DNA from: CALCCV01 sp964388665
GTDB lineage: Bacteria; Bdellovibrionota; Bdellovibrionia; Bdellovibrionales; Bdellovibrionaceae
DNA length: 63,884 bases
Direction of reading: 5' to 3'
Assembly: GCA_964388665.1 (NCBI GenBank)
Contig: CAYMBJ010000014.1
Coordinates: 1 to 63,884, forward strand
Shown piece by piece: positions 17,337 to 26,911 of this stretch (position 1 is the stretch's first letter; each line of letters starts with the position of its first letter). A model generated the notes under the pieces. The model did not search any database and was not told the origin of the DNA. It was given only the letters and a program-made list of their open reading frames with translations. The translations under genes were made by a program, and so were the position numbers.

Positions 17337-19103
17337 ATGTATAACTTTGGAGTGATTGGCAACTGTCAAATCAATGCATTGGTAAAAACCGACACTTCAC
17401 TGCAATGGCTTTGCCTGCCTCGCCCTGATAGTCCTCCCGTTTTTGGAAAGCTACTTGACGAAGACGGTGGGCATTTTACCTTTGCTGTCAGCTCACTAAA
17501 GACCTCACAGCAGCACTATCTTCCCAATACCAATATTCTTGTGACTGATGTCACTCTCGGCGACAACAGCAAGTTCCGTGTTACCGATTTTTGCCCTCGC
17601 TTTGAACAGTACAATCGCATGTTCAGACCCAACGCCATTGTGAGAATCATTGAACCCCTCGCCGGAACACCATTGATCAAGGTGGACTACTCGCCGGTGA
17701 ATGGCTGGTCTAAACAGCCGCTGCCCGTGAGTCGCGGCAACAGTCATTTTCGTTCAGAATTTGAAAACGATTCTCTGCGACTCTCCACCAATGCCCCAAT
17801 GATCAAAGTTGTCGAAAAGCAGGAGTTTTATTTAAAGGAAAAAACTTATTTTTATTTATCCTGGGGTCTTCCGCTTCATGATGATTTGGCGGAGCTTTGT
17901 GAAAAATTCTTGAATCGCACGATTCACTATTGGCAAAAATGGGTCAAGCACTGCAATGTCCCCTCGCAATTTCAAAAAGAAGTGATCCGTTCTGCCTTGG
18001 CCCTGAAACTACACTGCTTTGAAGAGACTGGTGCCATACTCGCAAGCCTCACGAACAGTCTTCCTGAAGAGCTTGGGCACACAAGAAATTGGGACTATCG
18101 CTTTTGCTGGCTCCGTGATACTTATTTTTCTCTTTCCGCCTTTCACAACCTGGGCCACTTTGAAGAGACCGAAGCCTTTATACAATTTCTCCTCAATTTG
18201 GCTGAAAACGACTTGAGTAAAACCGGCACACTCCACCCGGTCTATAAACTGGATCACAAATTGCCACTACCAGAGCTAACTCTTTCTAACTGGACGGGCT
18301 TTGCCAACAGCTCGCCCGTGAGAGTGGGCAATCAGGCTGCAGAGCACATTCAAAATGATGTTTATGGCGAAATGATCCTGAGCCTCACACCCATTTACTT
18401 AGATGAGCGATTTGTGCAATTGCGCAATCCTGAAGTTTTTCAAATACTCGACTATCTCGGAAAAGCCTGCATTGAAACCGTTGGCAAACCTGATGCAGGT
18501 TTATGGGAGATTCGCGAAAACTGGATCCCACATACCTTCACTCATTTGATGTCATGGGCCGGTCTGGAACGACTCCAGGCCATTGAAAAGACGGTGCAAC
18601 AGGATTTTTCGTTTTCAATTGAATCCTCCTTAAAGAATCTAATAAAATTATTGATTCCAAAATCGGGATTTCTTACAAATGGATTTAAAGATCAAACACT
18701 GGACGCATCCTTACTGCTGGCTCCAATTTTGCGATTTCCCAAAACTGAAATCAATATTGCCACTGTAGCCGCCGTTCGCAAAGAGCTGCAGTATCGTGAG
18801 GACAATCCTTTGGGCGCCTTTTTGTACCGCTACAAGCGGCAGGATGACTTTGGCGCACCTGGATCAGCATTTTTGATCTGCTCTTTTTGGTTGAGCCAAG
18901 CTCTGGCTCGACTCGGGCAGATCAATGAAGCTCGCGCCATATTGAATGAAACTCTGCATGCGATGAATCACGTAGGGCTCTTTGCTGAACACTTTGCCCC
19001 TAGCACGCGGACCCAGCTTGGCAACTTTCCCCAAGCCTATTCTCACGTAGGACTTATCAATGCGGCATTTGAAGTAAGTCCACCATGGACTTCGATTTTA
19101 TAG
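17337..19103 (+). CDS. Glycoside hydrolase family 15 protein (glucoamylase/trehalase-like)
   Basis: A 588-residue protein of the bacterial GH15 type that includes mycobacterial trehalases. It begins FGVIGNCQINALV...WLCLPRPDSPPVFGKLLD as in that family, followed by an N-terminal beta-sandwich and an (alpha/alpha)6 barrel with RNWDYRFCWLRDTYFSLSAF and GLWEIRENW (likely catalytic acid Glu). Near the C-terminus the usual ...EGAFLxCSFW motif reads GAPGSAFLICSFW, so the position of the second catalytic Glu appears to be Gly. It is divergent from otsA with 50 bases between. A trehalose-cleaving role fits the context, but activity is uncertain. No signal peptide is seen, so it is cytoplasmic. Confidence 0.85.
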   Translation: MYNFGVIGNCQINALVKTDTSLQWLCLPRPDSPPVFGKLLDEDGGHFTFAVSSLKTSQQHYLPNTNILVTDVTLGDNSKFRVTDFCPRFEQYNRMFRPNAIVRIIEPLAGTPLIKVDYSPVNGWSKQPLPVSRGNSHFRSEFENDSLRLSTNAPMIKVVEKQEFYLKEKTYFYLSWGLPLHDDLAELCEKFLNRTIHYWQKWVKHCNVPSQFQKEVIRSALALKLHCFEETGAILASLTNSLPEELGHTRNWDYRFCWLRDTYFSLSAFHNLGHFEETEAFIQFLLNLAENDLSKTGTLHPVYKLDHKLPLPELTLSNWTGFANSSPVRVGNQAAEHIQNDVYGEMILSLTPIYLDERFVQLRNPEVFQILDYLGKACIETVGKPDAGLWEIRENWIPHTFTHLMSWAGLERLQAIEKTVQQDFSFSIESSLKNLIKLLIPKSGFLTNGFKDQTLDASLLLAPILRFPKTEINIATVAAVRKELQYREDNPLGAFLYRYKRQDDFGAPGSAFLICSFWLSQALARLGQINEARAILNETLHAMNHVGLFAEHFAPSTRTQLGNFPQAYSHVGLINAAFEVSPPWTSIL

Positions 19104-19270
19104 CTGAGAATAATCACTTGGATCGATTTAAACAAACCAACTCCATTCTATTTTCTAGTTGAGAAAAAGGTCACTAACATTGAAGATGGACCGAGCCGAC
19201 GAACAACGATGAGATCAGGCTGGAGTGAAATGCTGCAGCAGCTTGTTAAAATGAGGACACGCCCTAAGGA

Positions 19271-20287
19271 GTGATTTTGAATTTGCTTTTTCCAATTTCT
19301 GAATATTGGTGGTTTTACGGTGCCTTCACGCTCTTTGTTCTTGTTGTGCTTGCTCTCGATCTGGGAGTTTTTCACAAGAAGGCGCATGAAGTTTCCGTTA
19401 AAGAAGCCACTGTTTGGACAGTCATTTGGGTAGGTTTGGCACTCCTTTTTAACTATTTGTTCTACCTATATGCGGGTTGGAAATTTTCTACTGATCCCGC
19501 CTATCAAAGCCTCTTGGGCACTGGCGCTGACGCCAGCGCCAAACAGGTGGCACTGGAGTTTTTAACCGGTTATATCGTTGAAAAAACCTTAGCAATTGAC
19601 AATATTTTTATATTCTCGGTTGTCTTCTCCTATTTCGCAATTCCGAAAAAATATCAGCATCGAATACTATTTTGGGGAATTTTAGGAGCACTTGTCTTTC
19701 GTGCCATCTTCATCTCATTGGGCGCTGCTCTATTGCAGTACCATGCCGTCATTATTTTTTTTGGCGTGCTGTTGATTCTCACGGGAATAAAGATGTTTTT
19801 TGCTGGCAATGAAGATCCTGATCTCGAAAAAAACAAGGTCATCATTTTGCTAAAGAAGGTATTTAGGGTTCATCCCAAAATTGAGGGCAAGGACTTCTTC
19901 ATTCGTCGTGACGGCCTTTTGTATGTGACGCCACTGTTTCTCTGTCTCGTCTTTTTAGAGCTAACCGACATCGTTTTTGCCGTCGACTCCGTTCCTGCAA
20001 TCTTTGCCCTGACCAAAGAGCCACTGATTGTTTTCACTTCAAATATCTTCGCCATCTTGGGTCTTAGGTCCATGTACTTTATGTTGGCAGGAGTTTTGGA
20101 TCGATTTTCTTATATCAAGTACGGCTTGGCAGCAGTGTTGATTTTCGTTGGCTTGAAGATGTCTCTGCTGAACGAAATGTTTGGCGGAAAATTTCCGATC
20201 ACTTGGTCACTGGCGATCATTGCTGTTCTCATTGGTAGTAGCATGGTGTTCTCGTTGGTCATGAGCTTGAGAGAGCAAAAAACTTAG
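19271..20287 (+). CDS. TerC-family integral membrane protein
   Basis: A 338-residue TerC/Alx protein with about nine helices. Family signatures include FLTGYIVEKTLAIDNIFIFSVVFSYFAIP, LFFLELTDIVFAVDSVPAIFA-type sequence (here FLELTDIVFAVDSVPAIFAL) and the end of the core near LRSMYFMLAGVLDRF, with conserved acidic residues inside the membrane. Family members take part in manganese export or metal homeostasis and tellurite resistance. The annotated start is GTG, but it overlaps the ribosome binding site TAAGGAG. The TTG six bases further on (about 19277) has better spacing and is the likely start. Followed by an inverted-repeat element. Confidence 0.92.
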   Translation: MILNLLFPISEYWWFYGAFTLFVLVVLALDLGVFHKKAHEVSVKEATVWTVIWVGLALLFNYLFYLYAGWKFSTDPAYQSLLGTGADASAKQVALEFLTGYIVEKTLAIDNIFIFSVVFSYFAIPKKYQHRILFWGILGALVFRAIFISLGAALLQYHAVIIFFGVLLILTGIKMFFAGNEDPDLEKNKVIILLKKVFRVHPKIEGKDFFIRRDGLLYVTPLFLCLVFLELTDIVFAVDSVPAIFALTKEPLIVFTSNIFAILGLRSMYFMLAGVLDRFSYIKYGLAAVLIFVGLKMSLLNEMFGGKFPITWSLAIIAVLIGSSMVFSLVMSLREQKT

Positions 20288-20302
20288 GCGACAAGTCACA
20301 CA

Positions 20303-20408
20303 CTAGTGCTTTGTCAGGGAAGTTTTTTCTAGACGCGACGAGGAAGCTGTATGAATAATACCGCGACGACGAAGCAACAACGAAAAGACTTTCCTGACAA
20401 AGCACTAG
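20303..20408. repeat. Nested inverted-repeat element E1 between convergent genes
   Basis: Left arm 20303-20328 (CTAGTGCTTTGTCAGGG...) pairs with right arm 20383-20408 along 26 positions. The only two differences would be G-U pairs in the plus-strand RNA. The interior (20329-20382) has purine-rich flanks (GCGACGAGGAAGC and GCGACGACGAAGCAAC) around a small hairpin GTAT-GAATA-ATAC. The right arm begins exactly at the stop codon of the minus-strand HD-GYP gene; the left arm begins 16 bases after the TerC stop. Layout and core resemble 51338-51459 and 54268-54438. Confidence 0.8.
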
Positions 20409-22036
20409 CTGGCTTTGCGACGCCTACCTTTAGGCTCCTCAATGGAAGTCCATACCTTGCCATCAATAAACAGCTGCAGCAGATCTTTGTCAATTTTGTT
20501 GTTGCGAGCCTCGTAGGTAAGGATATTCAGCGCACGCTCGGTGTCGAGAGATTTTTTATAAGGACGATCGCGTGCGGTCAAAGCATCATAGATGTCCGAA
20601 ATCGTCATTATTTTGGCTTGGATTGGGATTTGAATTTCTGAAAGACCACGTGGGTACCCAGAACCATCCAATTTTTCATGATGGGCATGGGCAATTTCGG
20701 GCACATTGGAAAGTTCCTCTGTCCATGCAATCTCAGAGAGAAATCGAAAGGTATGGGTCACATGAGATTCAATCTCTTTTCTCTCGTGCTCGCTCAATGA
20801 ACCTTTCGGAATTGAAAGGCGATGACGAACCTCATCAGGAAGAAGCGTTTGGCCAAACGTATTTGAAAGTAAATCAATTTTGGCAATCACATCTTTAATG
20901 TTAAAATCGGAAGCTAAAATCATGGGCTCATTGGCAATTTGAATGTGTCTCTTTAGATCAGAATTGTTTTTATCAAACATTCTTAACTCATCTTCAAGCG
21001 ATCCTCGCTTGGTGAGGAGTTCATCAATGTGGCAACCACATGCCACTCTGTCCACGAGGTGGTGACACAGATCCTTCCACTTGGAGGCGTGATATTTTGC
21101 CTGTGCCGACTCGACTCTCAGAAATAGCGCCTCAAGCTCATGTGGAAATAATTTCTTTTCTTTATTGAGCACATCCTCGGCCACTCCAATTTTGCCAAAA
21201 TCATGAAGAAGCGAAGCATAGCGCAGTTCGCGAATTTGCTTTTCAGTGAACGTAATGGTGCGAAATTTGCCGACCTCCACCATATTCATGATTCGAGCGG
21301 TCTCAACGGTCAACTTAGCAACGCGATCGCTATGTCCACTCGTGCTTGGATCTCGAGACTCAATCGCCATGATCGACGCTTTTACAAAGCTCTCGAACAG
21401 ATTCTTGATCTCCTGATTGAGCTTTACGTTATTAAGAGCAACGGCCGCTTGAGAAGAGAGCGCGCTGAGCAAGATTTCATCTTCGTCATCATAGTCAATA
21501 AAATCATCAACTCCGGGTGGAACTCCCGCAGACCAGTCGAAATCATTTCGGACCTTGTTGATGATCTGCAGCACTCCCAGGACCTGTCCCTCCGGCGAGC
21601 GCAACGGCATGATCATCATCGATTTTGAGCGGTAGTTATGCCTTTCGTCGTATTTCTTTTCAAAGCTATAGGGCACACCATTTGGCAAATTGTAGGCGTC
21701 ACTTATCTTTAGCGGAACGCCCTCAACCGCCACAAATCCAGCTAAACTGCTCCGATCCAGGCTCAAAACCTTATCTTGTAGTTCGGCCCCACGAGTGCGA
21801 TTGGCTGTTTTTAGAAATCTCAAATTACTGATCATGATTGGGACAGGCTCTGCAGCTCTTTTGGTTTTTTCGATGAGATAGATCGAAGCAGCATCTGAAT
21901 TGCTAATTTCCATGCTTTTCGTGAGAATCAACTCAAGAATTCTCTTAAAGTCCTTCTCAGAAGTCAGCGCCACTCCGACTTCGATCAACGATAAAAATTT
22001 AGAGTTACCTGTCTTCAATATTCCATCCTCACTCAC
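20405..22036 (-). CDS. GAF / HD-GYP domain cyclic-di-GMP phosphodiesterase
   Basis: A 543-residue cytoplasmic signalling protein. The GAF sensor domain covers about residues 14-205. The HD-GYP domain follows with the metal ligands in LLHDFGKIGV (HD at 278-279) and the GYP stretch HHEKLDGSGYPRGLSE, then DIYDALTARDRPYK. It should hydrolyse c-di-GMP to pGpG or GMP. The stretch between HDFGKIGV and the EHERKEIESHVTHT helix is about 100 residues longer than in ordinary HD-GYP domains and carries an inserted, partly charged region (LCHHLVDRVACGCHIDELL). It stands alone; its stop codon lies in the arm of inverted repeat E1. Confidence 0.92.
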   Translation of the reverse strand: MSEDGILKTGNSKFLSLIEVGVALTSEKDFKRILELILTKSMEISNSDAASIYLIEKTKRAAEPVPIMISNLRFLKTANRTRGAELQDKVLSLDRSSLAGFVAVEGVPLKISDAYNLPNGVPYSFEKKYDERHNYRSKSMMIMPLRSPEGQVLGVLQIINKVRNDFDWSAGVPPGVDDFIDYDDEDEILLSALSSQAAVALNNVKLNQEIKNLFESFVKASIMAIESRDPSTSGHSDRVAKLTVETARIMNMVEVGKFRTITFTEKQIRELRYASLLHDFGKIGVAEDVLNKEKKLFPHELEALFLRVESAQAKYHASKWKDLCHHLVDRVACGCHIDELLTKRGSLEDELRMFDKNNSDLKRHIQIANEPMILASDFNIKDVIAKIDLLSNTFGQTLLPDEVRHRLSIPKGSLSEHERKEIESHVTHTFRFLSEIAWTEELSNVPEIAHAHHEKLDGSGYPRGLSEIQIPIQAKIMTISDIYDALTARDRPYKKSLDTERALNILTYEARNNKIDKDLLQLFIDGKVWTSIEEPKGRRRKAS

Positions 22037-22103
22037 GCTATATCGTCATTGTGCCCTGAAGAATCAATTGACCTAGGCCGAGAGTTTGAAGGATCAATAG
22101 GGA

Positions 22104-24188
22104 ATGGACAAAAATAAAAACGCAAAGCTTTCAGGATCTAAGTCTAGGACAACAACAGAGCAAACACCTAAAGCACCGCCAGTGCACCCAAAGGTGGACA
22201 AACGTATGTCTGAACACTCGCAAGAGAGGTTAGACCCTTACCACTGGATGAATCAGCGAGACAGCCCAGAAGTTTTGGAGGCCATTGCCGCGGAGAATTC
22301 TTATTTTCAGAAGCACTATTGTGATTTTTCAGAGATTCACAATGAGCTTTTTGAAAAGATGAAGTCGCGAGTGGCAGACCGCGAGGATGGTTGCCCTATC
22401 CAGCTAAAAAAGTATTCGTATTTTGAACGCTACTTACCTGAGAAGCAATATCCTCAACTCATGCGCAAAGGGCCTGGCGACAAAGAGGAGCTATTACTTG
22501 ACTTCGACGCGCTGGGAAGCACGCACAGTTATTTTGATGTAGGGTCTTGGAAGATCAATGACGACGAATCCGTATTGATTTACTCCGTCGACACACTCGG
22601 GCGTCGATTTTACGATCTCCATTTTTTTGATTTGAATAAGAAATCGCCAATTCCATTTGTTATAAAAGACGTCACGAGTAATTTTGTATTCTCAAAAAAA
22701 TCTGGAGAGATTTTTTACACCAAACAGGATCCAAAAACCTTGCGCACCTATCAGGTCATTCACTGTGATTTTGCGAAGCAAGCGAATTCAGTTATATTTG
22801 AAGAAACGGACGAAAGGTTCTGGGTTGGTGTCTCTCGAGGAACCAGTCCAAATTTTGTTTTTATTGATTCTGACTCGACCATGACTTCTGAGGTTTGGTT
22901 TGCAGACATGGATCAGCCGCATGAACCACAGCTTTTTGTCGCGAGAGAGCCTGGACATGAATATGGAGTTTGCGACGGGGGGGATTATTTTTACATTTTA
23001 AGCAATCGCAGCGCAAAAAACTTTTCTCTCTTTAAAGCAAAAAAGGATCAGCACGATTTGCAGTCTTGGCAAGAGGTGATCAGCGGAGATTCGCAGATTC
23101 TTTTGCAGAGAGTAGTGAGCTTTGCAAATTTTCTTGCAATTTCCCAGCGCGCCAATGGATTGGAACAGATATTGATTCTCAATCCGGTCAGTGGCGAAAA
23201 ATTTGTTATCGAAGCTCAAGACCCAGCTTACAGCATGAATATAGATTTTAATTTCGACTTCAATGCAACCAAGCTTCGCTACAATTACCAGTCTATGAAC
23301 ACGCCCTACCAAGTTTTGGAAATTGACGCCCATTCTAAGTCTCGCGAACTGCTCTGGCAAAAGGTCGTCCCCAACTTTGATGCACAAAAATACGAAGTGC
23401 AACGAATCTGGGTTCGAGCACGCGACGGTGCTGAAATTCCGGTTTCGATTCTAACTAAGCGTGGTTTTATTGCCGATGCCAGTCAGCCACTTTTGCTCTA
23501 TGGTTATGGTTCTTACGGCTTGTCACGAAATCCAACTTTTGCGGTTTCTCGACTGAGTTTGATTGATCGTGGATGGTCGTTTGCGCTGGCACACATTCGG
23601 GGTGGATCGGAGATGGGCCGCCACTGGTATGAGCACGGCCGACAGAACAAGAAGCTCAATACCTTTTATGACTTTATTGATGTTTCGCGGGAACTGATCG
23701 AAAAGAAATATGTTCATCCCAAGAAACTCTGTGCAATGGGTGGCAGTGCTGGTGGCCTGCTTATGGGCGCAGTGATGAACATGGCTCCTGAATTGTATAA
23801 ATCTGTCTTGGCGGGCGTGCCCTTTGTCGATGTCCTCTCCACCATGATGGATGCGTCACTGCCTCTGACGGTTGGTGAGTATGAGGAGTGGGGAGATCCC
23901 AATGATCCAGAGGTCTATGCTTATATGGCAAAGTACTCTCCCTACGACAACTTAAAGAAACAAGACTATCCGGCACTATTTGTCACTTCAGGCTACCATG
24001 ATTCGCAAGTGCAGTATTGGGAGCCCCTAAAGTGGGTGGCGCGCTTGCGTGAATTCAACACCTCTGGAACCCCCGTATTGTTGCACATGAATGTCGAAGC
24101 TGGCCACGGTGGAGCCACTGGACGTTACGGCGCTTTGAAGGAGATCGCAGAGGAGTACGCTTTTTTAATTTGGAGGGAAAATCAATGA
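22104..24188 (+). CDS. ptrB: Oligopeptidase B (S9A prolyl-oligopeptidase family)
   Basis: A 694-residue serine peptidase that cleaves oligopeptides after basic residues. The N-terminal part (DPYHWMNQRDSPEVLEAIAAEN) and beta-propeller (about 80-400) are typical. The catalytic domain has the nucleophile in CAMGGSAGGLLMGAVMN (Ser near 547, OpdB-type GGSAGG), Asp in VTSGYHDSQVQYWEP and His in EAGHGGATGRY. There is no signal peptide; the first ~30 residues are Lys/Ser/Pro-rich and may be disordered. Its stop overlaps the msrB start (ATGA), and msrB's ribosome binding site lies inside its last codons. Confidence 0.93.
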   Translation: MDKNKNAKLSGSKSRTTTEQTPKAPPVHPKVDKRMSEHSQERLDPYHWMNQRDSPEVLEAIAAENSYFQKHYCDFSEIHNELFEKMKSRVADREDGCPIQLKKYSYFERYLPEKQYPQLMRKGPGDKEELLLDFDALGSTHSYFDVGSWKINDDESVLIYSVDTLGRRFYDLHFFDLNKKSPIPFVIKDVTSNFVFSKKSGEIFYTKQDPKTLRTYQVIHCDFAKQANSVIFEETDERFWVGVSRGTSPNFVFIDSDSTMTSEVWFADMDQPHEPQLFVAREPGHEYGVCDGGDYFYILSNRSAKNFSLFKAKKDQHDLQSWQEVISGDSQILLQRVVSFANFLAISQRANGLEQILILNPVSGEKFVIEAQDPAYSMNIDFNFDFNATKLRYNYQSMNTPYQVLEIDAHSKSRELLWQKVVPNFDAQKYEVQRIWVRARDGAEIPVSILTKRGFIADASQPLLLYGYGSYGLSRNPTFAVSRLSLIDRGWSFALAHIRGGSEMGRHWYEHGRQNKKLNTFYDFIDVSRELIEKKYVHPKKLCAMGGSAGGLLMGAVMNMAPELYKSVLAGVPFVDVLSTMMDASLPLTVGEYEEWGDPNDPEVYAYMAKYSPYDNLKKQDYPALFVTSGYHDSQVQYWEPLKWVARLREFNTSGTPVLLHMNVEAGHGGATGRYGALKEIAEEYAFLIWRENQ

Positions 24189-24649
24189 GTGACCAGGCCA
24201 AATGGAAGAATTTTAAAAAGCCAACTGCCGAGGAACTGAAATCGAAACTGGATCAAGAGCAATTTCAAGTCACACAGGAGGATGCCACTGAGCCACCTTT
24301 TAAAAACGCATATTGGGACCACAAAGCAGAAGGTATCTACGTAGACATTGTTTCTGGCGAACCCCTTTTTAGCTCTCTTGATAAATTTGAATCTGGGTGT
24401 GGATGGCCCAGTTTTACAAAGCCGATTGCAAAAAATGAAGTGATCGAAAAAGACGACGATAAACTCTGGCAAAGGCGCACCGAAATGCGCTCAAAGATCG
24501 CTGATTCGCATTTGGGTCACGTGTTTCCAGATGGACCCAAGCCAACAGGTCTAAGATATTGTATTAATTCGGCCGCTCTCAGATTTATTCCCAAAAATAG
24601 AATGAACGAAGAGGGTTATGGCGAACTGCTAAAGATCTTCGAGTCATAG
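24185..24649 (+). CDS. msrB: Peptide-methionine (R)-S-oxide reductase MsrB
   Basis: A 154-residue MsrB that repairs R-methionine sulfoxide in proteins. I chose the ATG at 24185 (MSDQAKWKNFKK) because GGAGGG lies seven bases upstream; a TTG at 24170 would add five residues. Motifs CGWPSF, ADSHLGHVFPDGP and RYCINSAALRF hold the active site, with the catalytic Cys in RYC. The two CxxC zinc pairs of E. coli MsrB are absent, so it is the metal-free type as in Bacillus. Coupled to oligopeptidase B, suggesting joint handling of damaged protein. Confidence 0.95.
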   Translation: MSDQAKWKNFKKPTAEELKSKLDQEQFQVTQEDATEPPFKNAYWDHKAEGIYVDIVSGEPLFSSLDKFESGCGWPSFTKPIAKNEVIEKDDDKLWQRRTEMRSKIADSHLGHVFPDGPKPTGLRYCINSAALRFIPKNRMNEEGYGELLKIFES

Positions 24650-24834
24650 ACCGGACAGCTGATATTTTCTACTTTTTTTACTCAGCGGCTGAACATGGTC
24701 CCGATAGCAAAATCGGCGGTGTAAGCCGAAAGCAATCGTAATATGTATCGTTTTGAATCATGCATAGATCTTTAATTGAGAGAATTTTTTCCTTCTCAGA
24801 CTCACCTTATCTCATCTGTATCCGATAAGGAAGT

Positions 24835-26556
24835 ATGTCCAATTCCGCAGGCAATCATAGGATAACTTCACACCTGGCTCGCTCTTCGTTGTCTGGTGGA
24901 ATCTTTTTTATTCTGGCCATATTTGGAATGACTTGGCTCATTCCGGAACTCTGGCAACCCCAACTGCGAAATGCGTTGATGCTCACTCAAGCTTTCATCA
25001 GCGTTTGCAGCGTTATTAGGATTGCTTTTTTCTTTTACTCTAGGGCTCGCAACTACCAAGTGAGTGGTTTCGCCGAAGCATTTGCCAAGTCATTTACCCT
25101 CATCTCTAGTTTGGCCTGGGTACTGTATGCAATTTATGTCATCCGCTTTCTGGGGTTGGCTCCAGCAAGTTTTTTTCTCATCGCGGGTGTAGTGGTTATC
25201 GCCAACCTCAATGCTCAGTTTTCCTATTTTGATTTGCGCTACGCCATCTTGACTCAAGTCGCCAGCCTGCTTCCCCTAGCTCTGGTGAGCTTTTCGTCAG
25301 AGCTCAAAATTGGATGGACCCTTAACATTGGTGCCTTGATTTTTTTAATGGCGGGAATTCTCACTGTGAAAAAGGCCAATAATGCCTTTCGCTATGGAAT
25401 TGAAGCGAAACGTGCTCTCAAAGAAGAGCGAGACAAATTTCAGGTTCTCCTTGAAAGCGTCCCCGCTGCTGTCATGTGGGTGAGCAAATCTGGAGATGTC
25501 TTTACATTCAATAAGAGATTTCAAAGCTTGATTGATCGTCTCAGTGGTGGATCCTCGAGTGTGTCGCCACAGAACCTTTTGCCAGAATTCTTTGCTCACG
25601 TCAAAGACGCGATGAGATCTAATTCCAAAATATTTGAGTTTGAGTACAACTTTGTATTCCGTGACGACAACGTGGAGGTTGAAAGCGCCACCTACTTTTT
25701 CGTATTGGAAAGGCAAGAGCACGCCAGTCACCAATACCTTCTTGTGGGTCTTGACGTCTCCCAGCAGCGCGATCTAGAGACACAACTTCAAGTGTCGCAT
25801 GCACGTGAAATGGAGCTCGCGCGCTTGAGCTCACTTGGGGTCATGGCGGGTGGAATCGCTCATGAGATCAATAATCCACTGTTTATCATTCGCGGCCAGG
25901 TCGAAATGTTGCAAAAGAGCCTGGCAAATGCCGGCGTGGATCTGATGGGCATTTTGGGATCAGATCTCTTTGCAAAAATTTTTGCAACGATTGAAAGGAT
26001 CAACAAGACCATTAGAGGCCTGAGAATCTTGGCTCGCGATGGTACTTCTTTGCCTAAAGAACAAATCAATCTCAAAGAGCAAATCGATGAGGTCACAAGC
26101 CTTTTTAAAACCCGAATTCATCAGTCCAACTCTGCGCTAACGATCGATAGCACACTCCCCAGCGACTATCCTGTACTGGTCAATGCGGTACAGTTTACAC
26201 AGATTCTATTCAACCTGCTCAGCAATGCATTTGACGAAGTAGAGAAGCAACCCGATCCCTGGATCAAGATTCAAGTTTCTCTGGAGGACAACATCTCTTC
26301 TCAGGACATCAAGATATCGATTTCTAATAGTGGTCGCCCAATTGAGGGAAATGCTCTAAAGAATCTCTTTATTCCGTTTTTTACGACCAAGGAGCCTGGC
26401 AAAGGCACGGGCCTGGGTTTGGTCATCTCACGATCAATGGCAGAAGCCCATGGCGGCGGCCTCAGTTACAACACCGCCAGCCTCTCACCCGAGTTCATTT
26501 TAAGAATTCCTGTTGGCAGTGAAACGTCTTCAAGACTGCCCAATCTCAATATTTAG
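24835..26556 (+). CDS. Membrane-bound PAS sensor histidine kinase
   Basis: A 573-residue kinase. Residues ~20-190 carry about six membrane helices, followed by a PAS-like domain (LESVPAAVMWVSKSGDVFTFNKRF). The HisKA segment SSLGVMAGGIAHEINNPLFIIRGQVEML has the phospho-acceptor His343, and the HATPase_c domain shows an N-box (FNLLSNAFDEV) and G-boxes (GKGTGLGLVISRSMAEAHGG). No response regulator lies beside it, so it is an orphan and its partner is unknown. AAGGA precedes the ATG. The 185-base leader upstream contains small stems but no riboswitch I can name. Confidence 0.92.
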   Translation: MSNSAGNHRITSHLARSSLSGGIFFILAIFGMTWLIPELWQPQLRNALMLTQAFISVCSVIRIAFFFYSRARNYQVSGFAEAFAKSFTLISSLAWVLYAIYVIRFLGLAPASFFLIAGVVVIANLNAQFSYFDLRYAILTQVASLLPLALVSFSSELKIGWTLNIGALIFLMAGILTVKKANNAFRYGIEAKRALKEERDKFQVLLESVPAAVMWVSKSGDVFTFNKRFQSLIDRLSGGSSSVSPQNLLPEFFAHVKDAMRSNSKIFEFEYNFVFRDDNVEVESATYFFVLERQEHASHQYLLVGLDVSQQRDLETQLQVSHAREMELARLSSLGVMAGGIAHEINNPLFIIRGQVEMLQKSLANAGVDLMGILGSDLFAKIFATIERINKTIRGLRILARDGTSLPKEQINLKEQIDEVTSLFKTRIHQSNSALTIDSTLPSDYPVLVNAVQFTQILFNLLSNAFDEVEKQPDPWIKIQVSLEDNISSQDIKISISNSGRPIEGNALKNLFIPFFTTKEPGKGTGLGLVISRSMAEAHGGGLSYNTASLSPEFILRIPVGSETSSRLPNLNI

Positions 26557-26911
26557 AGCCTATCCCAAAAGCCTCATACAATCTAAAAGTAAAATATTCA
26601 TGCATTGGACAATAGTTCGCCAATGGCATGGTGACCAACGAGTTTGCCAGCGACAGACAAAAAACGTCACTTTGGGCATTTTCCGTCACCAAGTTCAACG
26701 TATGTATAGCTCTCATGCATCTGACTGATCCTTGAACACCTGACCAAGCGGTTTTCAGTCGGCACTCTCATTGCAGTCTGTTTTGGCAGCCGAGGAATAT
26801 CGATTCGCCAAAGCGGAAGAAAAGTCTGTTTTTGGTCCATCGACAATCCCGGGGGAAATCTAGTTCGGGGCACTTCACTTAAACTACAGTGCTTAGCTCA
26901 GAGGAGGCGGA
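26557..26911. other. 355-bp stretch without a gene
   Basis: Lies between the histidine kinase and the TPR operon and should hold the operon promoter. Ten bases after the kinase stop it has CTATCCCAAAA, an 11-mer also found after the second flagellin (48229). A good ribosome binding site GAGGAGGCGG ends it. I cannot point to a certain promoter or RNA gene. Confidence 0.4.

Noticed and set aside
24690..24760. Possible riboswitch (GCCGAAAGC and CGGC...GCCG stems) upstream of the histidine kinase
   Set aside because: I compared it with c-di-GMP (GEMM) and other common riboswitch cores and the conserved bases do not match.
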